A stretch of 64,000 bases of DNA from Hufsiella arboris (GTDB taxonomy: Bacteria > Bacteroidota > Bacteroidia > Sphingobacteriales > Sphingobacteriaceae): NCBI RefSeq assembly GCF_009834875.1, contig NZ_WVHT01000006.1:186001-250000 (forward strand). Direction: 5' to 3'. Position numbers and translations under genes: made by a program. Positions 54,197 to 63,864 of the stretch are shown piece by piece (position 1 is the stretch's first letter; each line of letters opens with the position of its first letter). Below the pieces are notes generated by a model. The model was not told the origin of the DNA. It was given only the letters and a program-made list of their open reading frames with translations, and searched no databases.

Positions 54197-55237
54197 TCAG
54201 TTTTTATTCATGGCCTTTTTTACGCCATCCAGCAGGTTATCTTTTGAATTAGCGGACGGCGTGAGCCAGGCTCCTTCGCCATATTCATTCCAGGCGTAAA
54301 GCAGGGCAATTCGCTCCTTCGTAGTTTTATCGGGGTTAGCGTCGAGCCATGTTTTTAAAGCTTTTACAGACTGGTAAACCGAGGCAGACGAATACCCCAC
54401 GAAATGTCTCGCTTTTTTTTCGTCATCACCAGTTCGCCAGGGGCGGTTATCCCAGTTAAGTGTTGCTACAGGGATATAGGGCAAATGTGAGTTTTCAAAC
54501 TGCTTCCAGGTCCACGAATACCTGTCTATCAAACTATTGATCGGAGTTTTGGTATCTTTCAATCCCACCCCCGGATAATTATATCCCGTAAGGATATCAA
54601 ACCCGCAGTTTTGCGCAAGTGCAATTGACCTGGTATCCGGCGACGGGCAACCGCCAATTTCGACGCCTGAAAATCCCGCCGTCTTCGCTGCACTTCTCAA
54701 TTCATCGAACGCTTTATTCACAGCTTCCGCAGATCCAAAAGCTTTAACAAGGGAATTAATGCTAAAAAACGCTATATAAGGCTTCCGCTGAATCTTTAGA
54801 TACTGCGGATCTTTGAAAAGTTTGATCCACTGTGGAATCAGATCAGGCCAGTCTTCCGGCCTGATGGTAAAACCTTCATGATTCACCACCATCAGGTTAA
54901 ACTGAAGCGCAGACTTATTAGGCGCATCTAAATAATAAGATAAAGCCTGGTTGCCGGCATCGGGATTACTTTTAGCGTAATACCAGCAAAAGCTGAAAAA
55001 GGAAATACCCGCGTTCGACGCCAGGTCAATCTGTGATTTCACCGCTTCAGGCGTGCTGGTTACCCAGCCCCAAACCGGCTTCCGTTCAGGAAAGCTGTCA
55101 ACCAATGCTTTTGTCACATGTTTGCTTCCCTTTTTCCATCCGTCGAAGTAATAGGCTCCAAGTTTTATAGCCGATGTTTGGGCCTGGCTAAGCTGCAGAA
55201 CCAGCGCCAAAATCCCAAATAACATATATTTTTTCAT
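54197..55237 (-). CDS. Secreted GH99/WbsX-like glycan-active protein
   Basis: A 346-residue protein with a signal peptide (GILALVLQLSQAQ). The barrel starts IKLGAYYFDGWKKG and contains SNAGISFFSFCWYYAKSNP, RKPYIAFFSI and the closing WNEYGEGAWLTPS, a block seen in WbsX/GH99-like proteins, with candidate catalytic Glu residues in WNEYGEG. WbsX-type proteins sit in O-antigen and capsule clusters; most are cytoplasmic, and here the protein is exported. It could trim or release the exopolysaccharide. The activity is inferred. Confidence 0.82.
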   Translation of the reverse strand: MKKYMLFGILALVLQLSQAQTSAIKLGAYYFDGWKKGSKHVTKALVDSFPERKPVWGWVTSTPEAVKSQIDLASNAGISFFSFCWYYAKSNPDAGNQALSYYLDAPNKSALQFNLMVVNHEGFTIRPEDWPDLIPQWIKLFKDPQYLKIQRKPYIAFFSINSLVKAFGSAEAVNKAFDELRSAAKTAGFSGVEIGGCPSPDTRSIALAQNCGFDILTGYNYPGVGLKDTKTPINSLIDRYSWTWKQFENSHLPYIPVATLNWDNRPWRTGDDEKKARHFVGYSSASVYQSVKALKTWLDANPDKTTKERIALLYAWNEYGEGAWLTPSANSKDNLLDGVKKAMNKN

Positions 55238-55251
55238 AGGCAGGCATGTTT

Positions 55252-56025
55252 TCAGGTTTTCAGGTAGGCGTTAAATCCGAAACGTCGTAACAGGTATTTC
55301 CCTTTAAATTTGATGTATACAACAGCTCCATTGAGCTTCGCTTTGTATTCGGGATAGCCGCCGGTTTTCGATGCGGCACGTAAATGTTCTTTAACAGCTG
55401 CGATGCTGTCACTAGCTCCTCCTTCGCTCATTTTTACCTGCACTTTGTCATAATAGGCTGTTTTTAACTCTTTTCCCGGGCGAAGTAAAAATTCGTAATC
55501 GCCGGTAATTTTGTAGCTGGTATCAAACCGCCCATATTTTTCAAACAGCCGCTTAGAATGAAGTGACCCGGGATGCGCGACCGTCATTTCCTTCAAAAAC
55601 ATAGGCCATTCCCAGGGCCAGCCCTTGATACGAATCGTGGTATCATTTTCGTCGATCATTTCGATACGTGACGAAACGTAGTCAACTTCTTTTCCAACAC
55701 CTTTCAAAAATTCAACATAGTCTTTTATCGCCCCGGGAACGAGCAAATCATCGGCACCGAGAAACATGGTCCAATCTCCTGTTGCTTTATCTACGCCTTT
55801 GTTCCAGGCATCATAAATACCTTTATCTGGCTCGGAAACCCAATAAGCGATGCCATCTTCGAATTTCCTTATTTTGCTTACTGTGTCGTCCTTTGAATTG
55901 CCATCGATTACAATCAACTCCGTATTCGGATATTTTTGATCAAGCACGCTTTGTAAAGCCCGCTCAATAAAACTACCGGCGTTGTAGGTGGCAATGATGA
56001 TGGAGATTTTCGGAGTGTTTTCCAT
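55252..56025 (-). CDS. Glycosyltransferase family 2
   Basis: A 257-residue GT-A enzyme: PKISIIIATYNAGSFIERALQSVLDQ at the start, DGNSKDDTV for the donor-binding Asp, and LGADDLLVPGA as the DxD-equivalent metal site. The region AWNKGVDKATGDWTMFL is typical of EPS-type GT2 proteins. It sits between the Wzy gene (11 bases upstream) and the GH99-like gene (14 bases downstream). Confidence 0.93.
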   Translation of the reverse strand: MENTPKISIIIATYNAGSFIERALQSVLDQKYPNTELIVIDGNSKDDTVSKIRKFEDGIAYWVSEPDKGIYDAWNKGVDKATGDWTMFLGADDLLVPGAIKDYVEFLKGVGKEVDYVSSRIEMIDENDTTIRIKGWPWEWPMFLKEMTVAHPGSLHSKRLFEKYGRFDTSYKITGDYEFLLRPGKELKTAYYDKVQVKMSEGGASDSIAAVKEHLRAASKTGGYPEYKAKLNGAVVYIKFKGKYLLRRFGFNAYLKT

Positions 56026-56036
56026 AGTTACTTTAT

Positions 56037-57326
56037 TTATGAAATTGCCCTTGCGCCTTTCACGCTTACTTTTTTAAAATAAGCGTCAGGGAACACGTTT
56101 GTGAAAGCCAGCACCCAGATAAAATATTCATACACACTTACGATGTTACTGCCAACGAACTGCGCAATAAACATGTACAAAAACAGGCAAAGCCTGTATG
56201 AACTCCGGTAAACCCTGGTTCTGAAAAACAGGAATATTTCAAGGAAAAAACGAATTGCCAAACCGATATATCCATAGATTACCAGGGTTTCGGCAGTCAC
56301 CGAGGGTATTCTTGCTTCAGGTTGTTCCTTTTGAGTTAAGCCGTATTCGTAATAATCATTAACGATGTCTTTTCCGATGATTTTAAACTGCCCGGGACCG
56401 ATACCGAAATATTTGCTTTTCGTTTCAAGAACTTTATCGGCTATTAAATAAGCATCCGATGATCGTCCTTTGGCGGAGGTATCATTGCCTTCGATGATAT
56501 TGAAGAATCGTTTACCGATCAAACCGTTTCTCAAAGGCCCTGCAAGTAAAAATATCATCAGGCCAACTGTACCGATCAATGCTAACACGATCTTAAAATT
56601 GTATTGCCCCCGCAGCGAACTGAAAAAATTAATCAGCACGAACAAAACCGTCGAGGCGATGATGGCGCCTATTGTTCCGTAGGATAGCGACAGTAATAAC
56701 GAGATAAGTACCGAGAAGAACAGGTATTTTTTTCGCTTGCTGAGATTTGAATAATACAGGTACTGGAAGTAGAAAAAGAAAACCGGCACCAACCGGGAAC
56801 TGTAAGCCGAGGATTCGGATGTAAAAAGCTTTAATCTTAATATTCCGTTCTCATTGCGGAACCAAAGGATATTTCCATCTCTCATCGCTAACAATGACAC
56901 AATCGCGATACCAACAAGCGCAATATTTACGAAGACTATTTTCTCAATCACATACTCGTAGGTGTAACTGTATCTGATAAAGTATTGATAGATCACCAGC
57001 GCAAAAATCAAACACGTGTAATACAACACCGATGACCGCAGATAATCGAATACATAAATTCCGTTGTACAGGTGAATACTAAAAAAAAGCAGGAAAATAA
57101 GAATGAAAATACCGGTGGGTTTTACCAGGTTGACATGTTCTTTCTGCAACCAAACAATAAAAAACGGAGTCAGCAGGGTTGTAATCAATAAACCAGAAGG
57201 CAGAAAAAAACTGTTGACGAAAAAAAAGGCTATAGCAATCCAAACGAAGTTTTGATTTACTTTCACTTTATGCAAACCTGCTTCCAGGTTATACGACCAG
57301 ACCTTTAAATTCACATATTTATTCAT
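56037..57326 (-). CDS. O-antigen/exopolysaccharide polymerase (Wzy-like)
   Basis: A 429-residue integral membrane protein with about ten to twelve hydrophobic spans (FVWIAIAFFFVNSFFLPSGLL, YTCLIFALVIYQYFI, IVFVNIALVGIAIVSLLAM, IVLALIGTVGLMIFLLAG). It has a large periplasmic loop between late spans (FFNIIEGNDTSAKGRSSDAYLIADKVL...FGIGPGQFKIIGKDI), where Wzy and WaaL proteins carry the conserved G-x-G-P-G-type motif. Its place between GT genes in a locus with Wzx and Wzc supports the polymerase role. It overlaps the acetyltransferase gene by four bases. Confidence 0.82.
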   Translation of the reverse strand: MNKYVNLKVWSYNLEAGLHKVKVNQNFVWIAIAFFFVNSFFLPSGLLITTLLTPFFIVWLQKEHVNLVKPTGIFILIFLLFFSIHLYNGIYVFDYLRSSVLYYTCLIFALVIYQYFIRYSYTYEYVIEKIVFVNIALVGIAIVSLLAMRDGNILWFRNENGILRLKLFTSESSAYSSRLVPVFFFYFQYLYYSNLSKRKKYLFFSVLISLLLSLSYGTIGAIIASTVLFVLINFFSSLRGQYNFKIVLALIGTVGLMIFLLAGPLRNGLIGKRFFNIIEGNDTSAKGRSSDAYLIADKVLETKSKYFGIGPGQFKIIGKDIVNDYYEYGLTQKEQPEARIPSVTAETLVIYGYIGLAIRFFLEIFLFFRTRVYRSSYRLCLFLYMFIAQFVGSNIVSVYEYFIWVLAFTNVFPDAYFKKVSVKGARAIS

Positions 57327-57955
57327 ACCACAACACTATCTAACTCTTTCACAAATTTCGCCGGATTACCCGCCCAAACCTGGTTTGCCGGAATATCTTT
57401 ACTCACCACGGCTCCCGCGCCGACAATGGCGTTTTCGCCAATCGTAACACCTTTTAAAATAATGGCGTGCGCTCCGATAAATGCTCCTTTCCGTATCAGA
57501 ACAGGCTTCGTCTTTACATTTGCTTTGTCTTTATAAAAGTCTTTTCGCAATTCTGCATCCAGTGAATGGAAGTCCGAATCGTAAATCACTACATTCCCTC
57601 CTATTTTCACATCGTCTTCAATTTCAATGCGGTGCTGGCAGATAATAGCCGATGAACTGATACCGACGTTGTTACCAATAATTAGTTCCGCACCCTCCCT
57701 GACAATTAGGTAAAGAGGCTGCTGCCGGCCAATCACATTGTAATTTCTGCCACAGTGAAATATAAACCGGTTGCCGATTTTGAGCTTCCCTTTCATACTC
57801 ACGTTGATAACCGGAAGCCCTCTCGCCATAAAGTCATCCTGGTAGTCGACACCGTTCAGCGCAAAGCGTATTTTGGTAATCGCTTTACAGAAGCGCCTGT
57901 CAAACTTAAATTTGACTGATTTATAGCCTTTATATGCCAGCCTTAACAGTTTCAT
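57323..57955 (-). CDS. Hexapeptide-repeat acyltransferase
   Basis: A 210-residue left-handed beta-helix (LbH) transferase of the maltose/serine O-acetyltransferase type. Repeats are seen from IGNNVGISSSAIICQH through IEIEDDVKIGGNVVI to VLIRKGAFIGAHAIILKGVTIGENAIVGAGAVVSKDIPANQVWAGNPAKFV, which carries the acetyl-CoA site. It probably acetylates a sugar nucleotide or lipid-linked repeat unit. It overlaps the upstream GT4 gene by 26 bases and Wzy by four, so translation is coupled. Confidence 0.9.
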   Translation of the reverse strand: MKLLRLAYKGYKSVKFKFDRRFCKAITKIRFALNGVDYQDDFMARGLPVINVSMKGKLKIGNRFIFHCGRNYNVIGRQQPLYLIVREGAELIIGNNVGISSSAIICQHRIEIEDDVKIGGNVVIYDSDFHSLDAELRKDFYKDKANVKTKPVLIRKGAFIGAHAIILKGVTIGENAIVGAGAVVSKDIPANQVWAGNPAKFVKELDSVVV

Positions 57956-59114
57956 TCGTTTTATTTTTCACCGCATCGTAAGCTTCGATAACCTGTTGAG
58001 TTATTGAGTTTTTATCATGCCGTAATAAGGCGACACTTCTCGCGTTTTCGCTAATAGTTTGTCTTTGCTGGTTATCGAACCATAACTTTAATAACGTACC
58101 GGCATCGTTTTTAACATCGCTATCCAGCAACAAACCGGTTACACCGTGGTTAATTAAGGAGCTTAAACCGCCGGTATTTGTCGCCACAACCGGTAAACCG
58201 GCAAGCTGAGCTTCGCATACAGAATTAGGACTATTATCAATTAAGCTTGGATGGTACAGGCAATAGCAATCTGTATAAAGCTCCATGATTTTGCCTGCCG
58301 AAACGCCCCCGTGAAGAATCACGTTATCCTTCCGGATATTCTGTAGGCCGTACCTGATCCGCACTTCCTCAACAAACTCCCATTTACAGCCGCCACCAAT
58401 AACGTGAAGCTTCTTATCAACCTTGTTTAACACTTCATTGAATGCACGTAAGGCTCGGGGAAGCCCTTTGAGCGAATTCGCTCCACCGGAGAAAAGAATA
58501 TCAGAACCCGTAGTTTTAATGCCCTGGTAAAACTCGCTGCGGATCATTTCCCATACGGTAAATATTCTGGCACTTTTATTTAGTGAGCGAACGGAACCAG
58601 AGTCCCAATGCGTACGGCACATGAAGTTATCGGCCTTCCTGATTTCGTTTTTTTCGTACATGGCACCGAGCTCCCACAGCAGCCTTCGTTGCGTAAACCG
58701 ATCAGAAATATATTTTTTGTATTGATATAGTAGCCCTTGTATCGAGATAACATAGGGAATCGAAATACCTGATAAGGATGTGGCGTACTGATGTTCCGTG
58801 CCGTGAACGTGAACCAGGTCGAAATTTCCGGCCACGTTTGAAATATAGTTTTGCAGTTTGCCTATACGGGTTTTGAAAAGCGTCAGCGTATCAATTTTTC
58901 CGGAAGGCACATTCAAAATAACCAATTTGTAGGCGCCCATGTCGAACTCCTGAATCTCGTGATTCATCCGTTTTAACGTTGTCACGATCGTTATTTCGAC
59001 GCCTCTCAATGCCAGCTCTTCGGCCAGGGATGTGATCCATGGTGCCGGATGCATACGTTTACCATTGGTATCGTTATTAGGCAACGGATGGGGTGCGAGC
59101 CAGAGTACTTTCAT
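57930..59114 (-). CDS. Glycosyltransferase family 4
   Basis: A 394-residue GT-B enzyme beginning MKVLWLAPHPLPNNDTNGKRMHP. The C-terminal domain shows the GT4 donor site, ILFSGGANSLKGLPRALRAFNEV, and the E-x7-E-type motif CLYHPSLIDNSPNSVCEAQLAGLPVVATNTGG. One base overlaps the stop of the pyruvyltransferase gene (TAATG). It is part of the polysaccharide operon. Confidence 0.92.
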   Translation of the reverse strand: MKVLWLAPHPLPNNDTNGKRMHPAPWITSLAEELALRGVEITIVTTLKRMNHEIQEFDMGAYKLVILNVPSGKIDTLTLFKTRIGKLQNYISNVAGNFDLVHVHGTEHQYATSLSGISIPYVISIQGLLYQYKKYISDRFTQRRLLWELGAMYEKNEIRKADNFMCRTHWDSGSVRSLNKSARIFTVWEMIRSEFYQGIKTTGSDILFSGGANSLKGLPRALRAFNEVLNKVDKKLHVIGGGCKWEFVEEVRIRYGLQNIRKDNVILHGGVSAGKIMELYTDCYCLYHPSLIDNSPNSVCEAQLAGLPVVATNTGGLSSLINHGVTGLLLDSDVKNDAGTLLKLWFDNQQRQTISENARSVALLRHDKNSITQQVIEAYDAVKNKTNETVKAGI

Positions 59115-60157
59115 TACTTCCTGATAAATTGATTTTTCCAGAGCGCTATCGTGTCGTTCGGCAACTTAATGTCAGTTTTATAGGGCTTAGAAACAAAATC
59201 CAGACTTGAATCGACCTGCTTACGGTCTATCACATTAAGATTTGTATCTTTTCCAATTTCTATAGCGCGATTGTCAACTGCGACTATCAGTGTTCTTTTG
59301 CCTTTCTGAAGTGCACGAACGCCGGCATGCAACCTTGTTCCGAAATACTCAATATCTTCCGACTCAAGCATCTCATTATAAAGCTCAAGAACAGGCGGAA
59401 CCAGTTTTACCTGCTGCCATCCGGGATATATTTCTTTCAGGTAATCGAAGTCTTGTAAACCCTGAACCCAGAGGTATACGTTCTCATAATTTGCCTGAAG
59501 GATTTCCATCATGCGGCGGTCGAGTTCGGCATTTCGATGATAAAACGTGAGCGTTGTAATTACGTTCTTCGCCTTTTGCTGCGGAATAGTAACGCAATGT
59601 TCCGGCGACAATTGCCATAGCGTCGGACAGGTGGTATTAACAACATTTTCAATACCAGCCTTCTTCAGCATTTGCTCGGTATAACTGTCCCTTACTGAAT
59701 GAATATAATTCTGCGACAAAATATTCTGAAACAGACTCTTGGTATAATCATTTGGGTCCTGCTGGTATTGCCACCATCCGGTACCCATCAATACGATTTT
59801 ATTTTTCAGATAAACTTTATCCAGCGGATCAATTTTCCATTGATAGCGATCCTCCATATTGGATGCCAGCAAGTTCGTTCCACCGACAAAAACCACATCT
59901 TCCTGTGCCATCTTCAGCCGGGCGTCGTAAGTGCGGTGCAGCTGTGAAGGATACGACGTTAAAAAAGCATCCGGATAAACAGTTCGAAGATGCCTGGTAA
60001 CAGCATTTTGTATGATGATATCACCGAGGTTATTGGAACCGATGGAAGGATCAATCAGGCCGATTGAAGGATACGTTGTGTGCTTTGGCTTTGCATTTTT
60101 CAGCGTCTGGTACGACTTTAAAAAACGCTTGTAATAATTATAGTAATAGCTAATCAT
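59114..60157 (-). CDS. Polysaccharide pyruvyl transferase family protein
   Basis: A 347-residue enzyme from the ATG at 60157; the frame is open 12 codons further but would overlap the flippase gene. It shows the family motifs SIGSNNLGDIIIQNAV, VFVGGTNLLASN, HSVRDSYTEQMLKKAG and the C-terminal EDIEYFGTRLHAGVRALQKGKRTLIVAVDNRA. It probably adds a pyruvate ketal to a sugar of the repeat unit. It follows the flippase gene by 10 bases. A second, distinct member of the family lies at 47.8-48.8 kb. Confidence 0.87.
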   Translation of the reverse strand: MISYYYNYYKRFLKSYQTLKNAKPKHTTYPSIGLIDPSIGSNNLGDIIIQNAVTRHLRTVYPDAFLTSYPSQLHRTYDARLKMAQEDVVFVGGTNLLASNMEDRYQWKIDPLDKVYLKNKIVLMGTGWWQYQQDPNDYTKSLFQNILSQNYIHSVRDSYTEQMLKKAGIENVVNTTCPTLWQLSPEHCVTIPQQKAKNVITTLTFYHRNAELDRRMMEILQANYENVYLWVQGLQDFDYLKEIYPGWQQVKLVPPVLELYNEMLESEDIEYFGTRLHAGVRALQKGKRTLIVAVDNRAIEIGKDTNLNVIDRKQVDSSLDFVSKPYKTDIKLPNDTIALWKNQFIRK

Positions 60158-60167
60158 GATTCGGTTT

Positions 60168-61529
60168 TTATGAGTTCCAGATACTGTTATCATCGCTGAA
60201 TGAAATTATTTTCCGGTATTGAATGTATCGCAGTGGCAACGTAGCAACCAGCCAGAAACAGCTTACGCCAATCACGCCGATAATCCCTGCATGGAAATAT
60301 TTAACCACCAGAACCGTCAGCGGAATATGAAAAAAGCAGGGAATCAGTGAAGTATACATTTGCAGTTTGATACGGCCGGTTCCATTTAAAAAGGTAGAAA
60401 ATACAGCGGCAACTAATGTTAGAATTGTAAATACACCCACCGTAACGGTTAGATACAGGGGAATCTGAACCAGTTCACCAAGCCATATCCGGTAGATAAA
60501 TGATGAACCGATCACCATCAGAAAACAGGCTGCGGAAAACAGCAGCGCCATATTCAGCAGCTTTTTCATAATCGAGTTGAGCCATTCTTTATTTCGCTTT
60601 ACGTAGGCTTCAGTAAAATGCGTCCAGAATGGCAGCAGAATCATTCCCTGCAGCATGATCGGAACATTGAAATATTTGGAAACCACGTTATATCGGGTCA
60701 CATCTTCATTCCCGAAGAAGTGAGATATCATAAAATTATTGGTTGTAAAAACTACAATTGCCGAAATCTGGATCACAAAGAATTTTAAGCTTAGCGAAGT
60801 CAGCGTCCGGGCATATTTAAAATCCGCCGTAGTAGCTGATGGACTGAAATCCTTAAACGTTTTATTGTAAAGAATGACACTTAAAATCAGGGTGACGACA
60901 ATCGGGGTAAAACAAAAGAGCGTGGCCAAGCTGAGAAGGCTTCCGGCCGGAGCCGTTTGGGTGAATATCCAGATAATACCCAGGTTCACGAAGTTGGACA
61001 AGAAAATGATCAGGTATTCCAAACCCGGCCGATGCAGCGCATACGCAACGCTGGCAATAGGCTTCAGGATAAAGGAAATAAAAAATGAAACCCCGACAAT
61101 AATGAGCAAAAGTTTGAAATCCGAATAACTAAGATCTTCGGGGATATGCAAAACATTATGCCAGTTCAGCAAATAAATTACTCCAAATACAACTGCCAGC
61201 CCAATTAAGGACATGATTCCAAGCAAGCCATAGGTTGTGCTGACATAGGTTTTCGCCAATTTGAAATCTTTCTCAGCGATTGCTTCCGTCAATTTATTTC
61301 GTAAGCCGTTAGACAAGCCGATATCCATAATACTCAGCCAGCCGATCATGGAACTAACCGTTAGCCACAAACCGTACGAAGCTGAGGATACGAACTTAAT
61401 CGACACCGGAATAATCAGCAGCTGTATGGCGATATTTCCTCCGCGAAGGATAAAAAGAGAAATGATACTCTTTAACGTCCGGTTATTGAACGAGGCTTTT
61501 TCTTTGATTTTTAAAATTGCAGTAACCAT
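60168..61529 (-). CDS. Polysaccharide flippase, Wzx-like (MATE/PST type)
   Basis: A 453-residue membrane protein from the ATG at 61529, seven bases after the wzc stop; longer starts would overlap wzc. Around twelve hydrophobic spans are seen, starting FNNRTLKSIISLFILRGGNIAIQLLIIPVSIKFVSS, with the DIGLSNGLRNKLTEAIAEKD loop typical of polysaccharide transporters. It should flip the lipid-linked repeat unit to the periplasm for the Wzy polymerase. Confidence 0.9.
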   Translation of the reverse strand: MVTAILKIKEKASFNNRTLKSIISLFILRGGNIAIQLLIIPVSIKFVSSASYGLWLTVSSMIGWLSIMDIGLSNGLRNKLTEAIAEKDFKLAKTYVSTTYGLLGIMSLIGLAVVFGVIYLLNWHNVLHIPEDLSYSDFKLLLIIVGVSFFISFILKPIASVAYALHRPGLEYLIIFLSNFVNLGIIWIFTQTAPAGSLLSLATLFCFTPIVVTLILSVILYNKTFKDFSPSATTADFKYARTLTSLSLKFFVIQISAIVVFTTNNFMISHFFGNEDVTRYNVVSKYFNVPIMLQGMILLPFWTHFTEAYVKRNKEWLNSIMKKLLNMALLFSAACFLMVIGSSFIYRIWLGELVQIPLYLTVTVGVFTILTLVAAVFSTFLNGTGRIKLQMYTSLIPCFFHIPLTVLVVKYFHAGIIGVIGVSCFWLVATLPLRYIQYRKIISFSDDNSIWNS

Positions 61530-61536
61530 CTTCACT

Positions 61537-63828
61537 TTATTGCTCGTAATAACCATAGTCGTGGTGGTAGCCATAACCGTATTTGCTTCCCTGTTTAATG
61601 CCGTTAAACACCAGGTTCAAATTTTTAAATTTCTTTTGTTTGTGTATCAAATCCACAAACTGCAACCGCTCCCTCGGAGTATAGTCATGCCGGATGATAT
61701 AAAGCGTGGTGTCGGCAAAATCTTCAATAATCTGCGAATCGGTAACAACGCCAACCGGTGGCGCATCAATTATGATATAGTCGAAACGGGATTTCAGGTC
61801 TTCAAATAACTCTTTAAGTTTCGGACTGATCAAAAGCTCAGCAGGATTCGGTGGTATGGGTCCGGAAGTTATAATGTAAAAGTTTTCCTGCTCCGGTACC
61901 GCCGTTATGACATTGTCGATCGTTTCCTGCCCGATAAGGAAGTTGCTTATTCCTTTTATATTCGGCATTTTCAATGCAACATGCAGCTTCGGTTTTCGAA
62001 GGTCCATTTCCAGGATAACGGTGCGTTTACCGGTCATCGCGAGACTGGCTCCAAGATTCAACGACACAAATGACTTACCTTCGCCGCTCATACTCGATGT
62101 GAACAAAATGCTTTGAATGCCTTTGCCTGGCGATAAAAACGCAAGATTTGTTCGCAGCGCACGTATCTGTTCGGCTATGGCGGTTCGGCCGAGTTTGCTA
62201 ACAACCAGCGCTTCCTTGTTATCTGTCTCAGCAATCTCTCCGATAATCGGTGCACTGGTAAATTTCTCGATTTCGCGGCGGTTACGAACACGATCGTTCA
62301 TCAGATCCCGGCCGTAAACTACGCCAAATGGAACTATTAATCCCACCACAGCGAAAAGCAGGAATATATTTTTCTTCACTGGTTTCACGGGCAACACGCT
62401 GCTTCGCGCTTTGTCAACGGTGCGACTATCGTAAACGGCGGAAGCGTAAGACAAGGCTGTTTCTTCGCGCTTTTTCAGCAGATAAGTGTAAAGATCATTT
62501 TTTATCGCTTGCTGACGGCTGATGTCGACCAATGTTCGTTCCTTGACAGGAATGGTACGAATGGTCGACTCTATTCCCCTGTTTTGTGTTTCGAGCTGGT
62601 CGCGGGTTATCTCGATATTCTTTTTCAGTGTTTGAATATTATCGTAGATATTGGCTTTTATACTGCGGATTTGATCGTCGAGCGATTGTACGATCGGGTT
62701 GTCAGGTTTGATAATGCGGATTGTGCTTTGCCGCTGCGTTTGCAATTTAGTAAGCGTTTCAATCAGGCTCAGAAGCGTCGGATCGCTAACACCTAAAGTC
62801 GCAGGAACGGTTCCTGAATTATCACCAGTTGAACTGACATACCTTTCGATGCTGTTCAACACGCCCTGCTGTATCTTGACCTGCGAAAGCTGCTGATCAT
62901 TTTGCTGAACGTTTTGCAGGAATAATTGCGATTCTGTACTTATATCGGTAATTCCTTCACTCGATTTGAAGTTTTGCACGTTTTTCTCAACGCTGGTTAA
63001 TTCCTGCGATATCAGCTTTAAGCGTTCATCAACAAACACGAGTGTATTAGCTGCAACCTTGTTTTTATCCGCGAGGCCGGCATTGTTATAAGCGTCGACC
63101 AATTTATTCAAAATATCAACGCCTCTGGCTGGCACCGCATCCTGCAAATTAAGTAACAACACTGACGACATCTTGCTGCTTGTTTCAACGGTCAGGTTAT
63201 GGATATAATTTTCAACTACCCATTCGGTTTTCCTGAGTACGGCTTCAACTTCTTTTACATCGGGAGATTTGCCGCTTAGCTCGATGCGAAAAGTTCCGAA
63301 ACTGGTTTTAACAGGCGTGTTTAACGGCACTTTTGCATCATTAAGTTCGACAGTTTGCCGGTCAACAATTTTAATTTGCAGCGGCTTCTTATACGTTTCC
63401 CCGTTGTCTTTCAAAATATGTACATACACCGGTGAGTTCTTGTAAAGCTCTGTCTTCGTCAAACCTTCTTTCGAAAAATAGGAAGCCTGAAGGTTCAGAT
63501 TATTTACAACCTTTTCCATCAGCGTATAAGATTTTAAGATGACGATCTCATTATCTACAATCTTATTAGACGAAAAAATATCAAGCTCTTTCATGAGATC
63601 GTCTTCGCCTACTCCCTTATCCTGATCTTTAATCAGGATGCTGCTTTGAACGTTATATAAAGGTGTTTGCAATTTCAGGTAAACGAAGGCCAATACCAGG
63701 GCAAGCAAAATTGAAATGACGAACCATTTCCAGTAAGCCAGGTATTTTGAAATTAATTCCTTGAAATTAAATTCATTCTGAGGCTCTTCGTGCTGAAAGA
63801 AAAAAGAATCATTGGGCAGATTATTCAT
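61537..63828 (-). CDS. wzc: Tyrosine-protein kinase / chain-length regulator (Wzc-like)
   Basis: A 763-residue inner-membrane co-polymerase with a fused bacterial tyrosine kinase. The Wzz domain follows the first span (AYWKWFVISILLALVLAFVYL), long coiled-coil periplasmic helices occupy about 230-490, and the second span is IFLLFAVVGLIVPFGVVYG. The cytoplasmic kinase has Walker A SMSGEGKS (K585), Walker A' VILEMDLRKP and Walker B IIIDAPPVG. The C-terminal tail holds the Tyr cluster GYGYHHDYGYYEQ that is autophosphorylated. It controls the assembly of long chains together with Wza, encoded 36 bases upstream. Confidence 0.95.
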   Translation of the reverse strand: MNNLPNDSFFFQHEEPQNEFNFKELISKYLAYWKWFVISILLALVLAFVYLKLQTPLYNVQSSILIKDQDKGVGEDDLMKELDIFSSNKIVDNEIVILKSYTLMEKVVNNLNLQASYFSKEGLTKTELYKNSPVYVHILKDNGETYKKPLQIKIVDRQTVELNDAKVPLNTPVKTSFGTFRIELSGKSPDVKEVEAVLRKTEWVVENYIHNLTVETSSKMSSVLLLNLQDAVPARGVDILNKLVDAYNNAGLADKNKVAANTLVFVDERLKLISQELTSVEKNVQNFKSSEGITDISTESQLFLQNVQQNDQQLSQVKIQQGVLNSIERYVSSTGDNSGTVPATLGVSDPTLLSLIETLTKLQTQRQSTIRIIKPDNPIVQSLDDQIRSIKANIYDNIQTLKKNIEITRDQLETQNRGIESTIRTIPVKERTLVDISRQQAIKNDLYTYLLKKREETALSYASAVYDSRTVDKARSSVLPVKPVKKNIFLLFAVVGLIVPFGVVYGRDLMNDRVRNRREIEKFTSAPIIGEIAETDNKEALVVSKLGRTAIAEQIRALRTNLAFLSPGKGIQSILFTSSMSGEGKSFVSLNLGASLAMTGKRTVILEMDLRKPKLHVALKMPNIKGISNFLIGQETIDNVITAVPEQENFYIITSGPIPPNPAELLISPKLKELFEDLKSRFDYIIIDAPPVGVVTDSQIIEDFADTTLYIIRHDYTPRERLQFVDLIHKQKKFKNLNLVFNGIKQGSKYGYGYHHDYGYYEQ

Positions 63829-63864
63829 TTATTCCTTTTTAGATGTAAGAATTACGGGTGCAGA

